Assembly: GCA_937125285.1 (NCBI GenBank)
Contig: CAKZLH010000012.1
Coordinates: forward strand, 1-56,699
Direction: 5' to 3'
Length of the DNA: 56,699 nucleotides
DNA from: an uncultured Balneolaceae bacterium
GTDB taxonomy: Bacteria > Bacteroidota > Rhodothermia > Balneolales > Balneolaceae
Both the position numbers and the translations under genes were made by a program. The notes under the pieces are model-generated. The model made no database searches. It had not been told where the DNA came from and saw nothing but the letters and a program-made list of their open reading frames with translations. Of this stretch, positions 52,797 to 56,699 are shown one piece after another. Within the stretch, counting starts at the first letter, position 1. Every line of letters begins with the position of its first letter.

Positions 52797-52933
52797 TTGG
52801 CCCCTAAGGGCCAAAGTCAAGGTGGGTGGGAGTTAGGTTTATCCCGCTATTGCACTCCCTAAAAAGAAAGTAAAGTACACGGAATAAAGCCACTCACTCC
52901 GCCACTATATATAGTACATGGAGTGGAGTGAGT
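52797..52933. other. Gene-poor stretch with two inverted repeats
   Basis: TTTGGCCC-ctaa-GGGCCAAA (52797-52816) and ACTCACTCC ... GGAGTGAGT (52892-52933, 24-base loop). No ORF. Either could be a transcript end or a structured RNA; nothing else supports one. Confidence 0.4.
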
Positions 52934-52994
52934 AAACAAAAACCCCCACTAACTATATGCTAGTAGGGCGCATAAAGACTGACTAGAAGCTAAT

Positions 52995-53204
52995 CTACTT
53001 AATCAAAAGCATCTTCTTAGTCTGGGTAAACGAAGGAGTTGTCAGCTTATACAGATACACCCCACTTGATAATCCTGAAGCATCAAAGGTAGCCGTATGA
53101 TAGCCTGCGGATTGTGGTCGGATATAATCTTGGACTAATTGAAATGAAACGAAGTTTACCGCGAATATTAGTAGCCAGAAATGTTCGTTTTTTAGTTTGA
53201 ACAT
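52995..53204 (-). pseudogene. Orphan type IX secretion sorting-domain tail
   Basis: The last 38 residues, [20 protein letters not shown] followed by a QTKKMLLIK end, are a typical C-terminal sorting domain of T9SS cargo. The preceding 30 residues ([18 protein letters not shown]) look unrelated. A sorting tail with no cargo domain is most likely the remnant of a deleted protein. It supports a Bacteroidota/Balneolota-like host. Confidence 0.6.
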
Positions 53205-53216
53205 ATGCTTAAGACA

Positions 53217-54059
53217 TTAGGTTTCTATTTTAAGAGAGTTCCAAATAGCTTTCGGAATATCATTCTTAAAATTGATGAGCTGTTTTGAATAATTAATTTC
53301 TTTCTCTAACTGATTATTCTCTTTATAAAACATATAACGTAAATAGACGGTCCAAAACTGTATTGTTGAATCTTTATCTTGTTCCATTATATAGGTCTTA
53401 TCGATATCGATATTCTTAAATGAATTGTCTATAATACTCTTCGAAATTAACTCGTACATAGCTGTTTCAGCATCTTGAGTGACTCCCTTTTTATTTAAAC
53501 GCTGAAATCTTTTTCTATCTGTAAACATAATCCCTGATTTTTCGGGCAGAGTTGTAGCCAGAAATAATCCAAGAGAAGTCAATGCGGATAATCCAAAGAA
53601 TGAGTTTAGGTAACTATCGAATAGAATAAATACAATGAGGCATACGATGAAGTAAACAAACGAACTAATCGGACCCGCAATTAGTATATTAGAATAATGT
53701 TTAGGATTAATGTCCTTTTCGGTTTTAGGGACTGTTGCGGCAACTCCTCCGAAATAGGAAAGATTTTTATTAAAAAAGAATCGTAGCTCTCCATTTTCAT
53801 CTTTAATTCCAAGGAATCCGATCACAAAGAGTTTAAGTTTATGTCCAAAAAAGAGACCGGTAATTAAATGTCCTAACTCATGAATGGTTATTGCTGCCAA
53901 AGGAGCAAGCAAGATCATTGGATAATAAATGATAGCTTCAGTTTTATTCCGTGGAAGAAATTTGTCTAAATGTGATTGGTCTAAGAAGAAATAGGTTAGC
54001 GCAAAAACTCCTAAGCTTAAAAGTGCCCCTAAAAGTCCCGAAATAATATTTTTTTTCAC
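53217..54059 (-). CDS. M50-like (site-2 protease type) membrane metalloprotease
   Basis: 280 residues. Zinc motif HELGH at 60-64 inside a membrane helix (AAITIHELGHLITGLFFGH), several further membrane helices to about 175 and a soluble C-terminal part. The second metal ligand (usually an Asp in a later helix) is not obvious, so activity is uncertain; an exported-peptide or zinc-dependent regulator role is possible. It is followed by the sorting-domain remnant. Confidence 0.8.
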   Translation of the reverse strand: MKKNIISGLLGALLSLGVFALTYFFLDQSHLDKFLPRNKTEAIIYYPMILLAPLAAITIHELGHLITGLFFGHKLKLFVIGFLGIKDENGELRFFFNKNLSYFGGVAATVPKTEKDINPKHYSNILIAGPISSFVYFIVCLIVFILFDSYLNSFFGLSALTSLGLFLATTLPEKSGIMFTDRKRFQRLNKKGVTQDAETAMYELISKSIIDNSFKNIDIDKTYIMEQDKDSTIQFWTVYLRYMFYKENNQLEKEINYSKQLINFKNDIPKAIWNSLKIET

Positions 54060-54147
54060 TGCTATCTTGTTAAGTTATTCTATTTAATGATACATTCTCA
54101 TATCAAGATTTAAGAAGATTTTAAGAACTTAGGAAACAAAAATAAAA

Positions 54148-54219
54148 AAACGGCTACACTATAATAGTATAACCGTTTTATCATTATAAGTTGCTCCCCC
54201 TATTATTCAAAGATGCAGC
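54148..54219. repeat. Intergenic repeat, copy A (hairpin plus 27-bp conserved tail)
   Basis: AAACGG ... CCGTTT hairpin followed 14 bases later by a 27-bp block (54193-54219) found identically at 55395-55421. Copy C at 55854-55920 matches the hairpin and the end of the tail. The hairpin follows no gene here. Confidence 0.6.
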
Positions 54220-54315
54220 AATACAAATCCAAATTGGATCGATCTCTACATAATTTCGTTTCTGTTTAAATGACGTACATGATTATTTTTTCTTTTTTTG
54301 TAGGTAATTGAAATC

Positions 54316-54873
54316 ATGCAAAACATAATTAATGTTTTCAAACAAGTAGGAGGGCTCTCATCAGAAAATGAGCAAATCCTAATAAGTTCTATCCACAAAA
54401 TCACCTTCCCGCCTAAAGTTGTTCTTCAAAAGCAAGGTAAGGTTTCAGATAAAATATATATCGTAGAAAAGGGCATCGTTCGAACCTTTTATTATAAAGA
54501 CGGTAAAGATGTTACTTATTCAATTGCCACTCAAAACGATTTTGCTGGTTCTATGTCCAGCTTCTTCATGCAAAAGCCAAGCAATAAGATTGTGGAAACC
54601 ATAGAGGAATCGGTATTATGGGAATTAGAATACCATAGGCTGGAATCGCTTTTTGAATCGAATCAAGAATTGAGTAGAATTGGAAGAATATTCACGAATT
54701 ATGGGATTTCCGTTATGGAAAAAAGATTTGACGACATGATGTTTTATACGGCCAAAGAGCGCTATGATATTTTAATGCAAGAGCGCCCAGATCTCATCCT
54801 AAAAGTGCCTTTAAGTATGATTGCATCATATCTTGGCGTTACTCAAGAAACATTGAGTCGAATTAGAAAGTAG
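54316..54873 (+). CDS. Crp/Fnr-family transcription regulator
   Basis: 185 residues: a cyclic-nucleotide-binding-like beta-roll (QKQGKVSDKIYIVEKGIVRTF) and a C-terminal winged helix (LSMIASYLGVTQETLSRIRK). Short for the family, as usual in Bacteroidota. The conserved Arg of cAMP sites is not evident, so ligand is unknown. It precedes a DoxX-like gene, the probable target. Confidence 0.9.
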   Translation: MQNIINVFKQVGGLSSENEQILISSIHKITFPPKVVLQKQGKVSDKIYIVEKGIVRTFYYKDGKDVTYSIATQNDFAGSMSSFFMQKPSNKIVETIEESVLWELEYHRLESLFESNQELSRIGRIFTNYGISVMEKRFDDMMFYTAKERYDILMQERPDLILKVPLSMIASYLGVTQETLSRIRK

Positions 54874-54941
54874 AATTTGACATTTGTCAAAAGGAATTTC
54901 ACCTCAAGGGGTTAAATTGAAAGTGTAAAAACCATACTGCC

Positions 54942-55307
54942 ATGCTTTCAAAAATTGAAATATTTTCGAGAATTTTTCTTGGGCTCATACTCTTTGTAAT
55001 AGGCCTCAACAAGTTTTTTTATTTTTTACCGACACCACCTCCAGACGATTTCATCAAAGCCTTAATCAATACTGGCTATATGTGGGAATTAGTTGGAATC
55101 ACTGAAGTTGTCGCCGGTATTTTGCTATTAATCAATAAATGGAAAGGTTTAGCCTTGATTTTTTCGGCAATAATCTCGGTAAATATTGTTCTGTATCGTT
55201 CCATGTTAGATTCAACAGGTATCGAATTGGCTCTACTGGTTGCCACATTCAATATTCTATTAATGTACTTTAATTGGTCGAGCTTTAAATCTTTGTTTCA
55301 AAATTAA
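54942..55307 (+). CDS. DoxX-like membrane protein
   Basis: 121 residues with four membrane helices; FSRIFLGLILFVIGLNKFF and WELVGITEVVAGILLLIN are the DoxX/DoxD pattern. Function in redox or lipid metabolism is unproven. Followed by a terminator at about 55362-55386. Confidence 0.85.
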   Translation: MLSKIEIFSRIFLGLILFVIGLNKFFYFLPTPPPDDFIKALINTGYMWELVGITEVVAGILLLINKWKGLALIFSAIISVNIVLYRSMLDSTGIELALLVATFNILLMYFNWSSFKSLFQN

Positions 55308-55359
55308 GCGAGACCTTTTTTATTGAGTTGCAACCGCGTTAAGACTTTGTAGATAAAGA

Positions 55360-55386
55360 AAAAGCCATCGATTTTCGATGGCTTGT
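55360..55386 (+). terminator. Terminator after the DoxX-like gene
   Basis: AAGCCATCGA-ttt-TCGATGGCTT, perfect 10-bp stem, weak T-run. Confidence 0.7.
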
Positions 55387-55394
55387 CTAATATG

Positions 55395-55421
55395 GCTCCC
55401 CCTATTATTCAAAGATGCAGC
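55395..55421. repeat. Intergenic repeat, copy B (27-bp block)
   Basis: Identical to 54193-54219; it follows a terminator hairpin by 10 bases, as in copy A. Confidence 0.7.
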
Positions 55422-55498
55422 TCGAATAAAACAAAATGTGTTTTTATTTCGTTAGATTGTAACAATAAACAAGAAAAGTTGTCTTTAAATAAAACGAT

Positions 55499-55852
55499 AT
55501 GAGAAAATTACTTTTTGTATTTACAATCCTTCTAACTCTTAACTCTTGTTCGACTTTTAAATCAGGATTAACTATTCCTGCCAATCAAACATTCTTGTTA
55601 GGCGAATTCAATGATAAAAACTATACTGCGGAGTTAGTCAACAAATCAAATTTGACAGTTATAGTTAAGGCTGTAGGTAAAAAGTCAGGCGAAGTAACTC
55701 AAAGTTTCGGATTAGCACCAAAAGGAAGAACTAAAGTTTATATCAGCAAAAATGAAACCGTCTATTTTGAAAATGAAAATGGGATAGATGTGGAGGTTGA
55801 TGTAATCCTCAGCAAGGGTGTACAAGGGATGAGATATATTGACAATAAATAA
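55499..55852 (+). CDS. Small lipoprotein
   Basis: 117 residues with lipobox LNSC (Cys17). The rest is a beta-rich protein with repeated Val/Lys/Asn strands. No family recognised. A hairpin of the intergenic repeat family follows and may be its terminator. Confidence 0.75.
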   Translation: MRKLLFVFTILLTLNSCSTFKSGLTIPANQTFLLGEFNDKNYTAELVNKSNLTVIVKAVGKKSGEVTQSFGLAPKGRTKVYISKNETVYFENENGIDVEVDVILSKGVQGMRYIDNK

Positions 55853-55853
55853 A

Positions 55854-55920
55854 AAACGGTCACACTAAAATAGTATTACCGTTTAATCATTTCATTCTCT
55901 TTCTTAATTATTCAAAGTTG
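55854..55920. repeat. Intergenic repeat, copy C
   Basis: AAACGGT ... ACCGTTT hairpin and a degenerate ATTATTCAAAG tail, parallel to copy A over about 70 bases. Confidence 0.55.
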
Positions 55921-55996
55921 AATTGTAAATGGTTTTCATTAATTAATATTTCCAAACTTTACAACTTATAATCATCTGCAAATTGATCAGATAACG

Positions 55997-56455
55997 ATGA
56001 GAATGCCTATAAATCAATTACTTGTTTCAATTTTCTTTTTGATTTACCTTAATAGTTTTGGTCAACCAAATAAAGGCTTTGAACCAAAGTTCAAAAAGTC
56101 TAATAAAACCACTCACAAGATTAAGAAAGGTCAGGAATTTACCTTTGGTTATCTTGAAGTACTGGAAAACAGAAATGATCCGGATAGTAGAACGATTGAA
56201 ATTCCAATTTATATTTTCAAAAGCCGGAGTCACAATCCAAAAAAAGACCCAATCATTTACACTGTTGGAGGGCCAGGTTCCACAACTATGCCGTCTGCGC
56301 AGTATATGAACTACTACAAGTACCTTGATGATAGGGATTTTATCTTAGTGGAACAACGTGGAAACTATTATGCAAAACCACACTTAGATTGTCCAGAATG
56401 GTCTCAAGCAATTTATGAGTCTAATCAACCAGATTTTGAATCCGAGCGACGGTAG
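55997..56455 (+). pseudogene. Truncated secreted alpha/beta hydrolase (TAP-like)
   Basis: 152 residues: signal peptide (about 5-22), then the start of an alpha/beta hydrolase with IIYTVGGPGSTTM (oxyanion-hole Gly-Gly-Pro-Gly) and DFILVEQRGNYYAKPHLDCPE. No catalytic Ser, Asp or His block is reached: the frame breaks into sequence of another gene at about 56445-56455. Hence a 5' fragment of a peptidase or esterase gene, broken by rearrangement or an assembly join. Confidence 0.75.
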
Positions 56456-56649
56456 CTCATTCCTGTACCAGTAATTATAGTAAGCGATTTTGGAGCCTCC
56501 ATTTTGGCAGTATCAATATTGGCTGAGAATTTTTTTAAATTTTCTGCCGCTTCATCAATATATCCTACCCCTAATTTTATTTCAAAAGCAGCATAATCAC
56601 CATTTCGTTTCTGTACAATAGCATCTACTTCTATTTCAAAAGAATACCC
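56425..56649 (-). pseudogene. C-terminal fragment of a DUF4143 (AAA-family) protein
   Basis: On the minus strand an open stretch reads FEIEVDAIVQKRNGDYAAFE, then IKLGVGYIDEAAENLKKFSA and LTIITGTGMSYRR: the typical end of the DUF4143 domain with its nuclease-like Asp and Glu-x-Lys. Upstream of it is a TAA, and it runs into the truncated hydrolase. Broken at both ends. Confidence 0.65.
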
Positions 56650-56699
56650 TTATGTCGTTTTTTATTGATTATTATACTTTTTCAACCATAGACATAGTA

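Noticed and set aside
54470-54490. TTCGAACC as a tRNA T-loop
   Set aside because: It lies within the Crp/Fnr coding sequence and no cloverleaf can be drawn around it.
1-56699. CRISPR arrays, rRNA genes, insertion-sequence transposases
   Set aside because: No regularly spaced repeats, no rRNA sequence and no transposase motif were seen on either strand.

Overview
The window looks like a piece of a Bacteroidota-like genome, probably Balneolota or a near relative. That placement is inferred from gene content (an orphan type IX secretion sorting tail, an HMA-AraC regulator, a MerTP fusion, an RND-TolC fusion, DUF3347 proteins) and from a TAnnTTTG-type promoter box. No database search was possible. 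Chromosomal genes occupy about 1-8020 and 52448-56699. Between them sits a ~44.35 kb integrated element, bounded by a 42-bp direct repeat (8019-8060 and 52372-52413) made of the 5' half of a tRNA-Arg(ACG) gene. The only complete tRNA copy is at the right end, 52374-52447.

Left chromosome (minus strand): a luciferase-like monooxygenase, then a cluster of secreted CrtC/AttH-type lipocalin-like protein, FtsX-type permease and LolD-type ATPase, then a sialate O-acetylesterase.

Element, left part (8.1-18.7 kb): tyrosine integrase, a coupled unknown protein, a small HTH protein with no normal start codon, a RepA-type AAA ATPase, an unknown protein, then two adjacent genes that stay open only if UGA is read through. 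The first is an HTH protein (12293-12898, two in-frame TGA). The second is a primase-like/SF2-helicase protein (12988-15468, two in-frame TGA). These are followed by a RadC-like JAB protein, DUF932, a 55-codon gene, a YqaJ exonuclease and a phage-type ssDNA-binding-like protein. This is a replication and recombination module. No relaxase, coupling protein or conjugation pore gene was seen, so the element resembles a phage-satellite or mobilisable island more than a full ICE.

Element, middle (18.7-29.3 kb): an XRE repressor divergent from a lipoprotein gene, with a perfect 8-4-8 palindrome between the -35 and -10 boxes; a DUF1232 protein; a small unknown; and a candidate anti-phage cluster. 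That cluster has a 2159-aa Cap4-type-nuclease/STAND NTPase/helical-repeat protein, a 214-aa unknown and a PD-(D/E)xK nuclease-like protein.

Element, right part (29.4-52.1 kb): metal resistance. A long plus-strand copper/silver operon runs from a His/Met/Cys-rich secreted protein through CusA, CusC and CusB (followed in frame, after a TAA, by DUF3347), a second DUF3347, CopB (CPH motif), DUF2231, an NTF2-like protein, cytochrome c and another NTF2-like protein. It converges, with one base between stops, on a minus-strand ArsR - MerTP - GDCCVxC operon with no mercuric reductase in view. Further right are a CPC-type P-type ATPase, an HMA-AraC regulator, CzcB, a CzcA-TolC fusion and a secreted His-rich protein. 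The first gene of each RND operon has the same dyad (CTTACAC-N6-GTG[A/T]AAA) upstream, which suggests one regulator for both.

Right chromosome: small membrane and lipoprotein genes, an M50-like protease, a Crp/Fnr regulator, a DoxX-like protein, an intergenic repeat family, and at the edge a hydrolase gene broken against a DUF4143 fragment.
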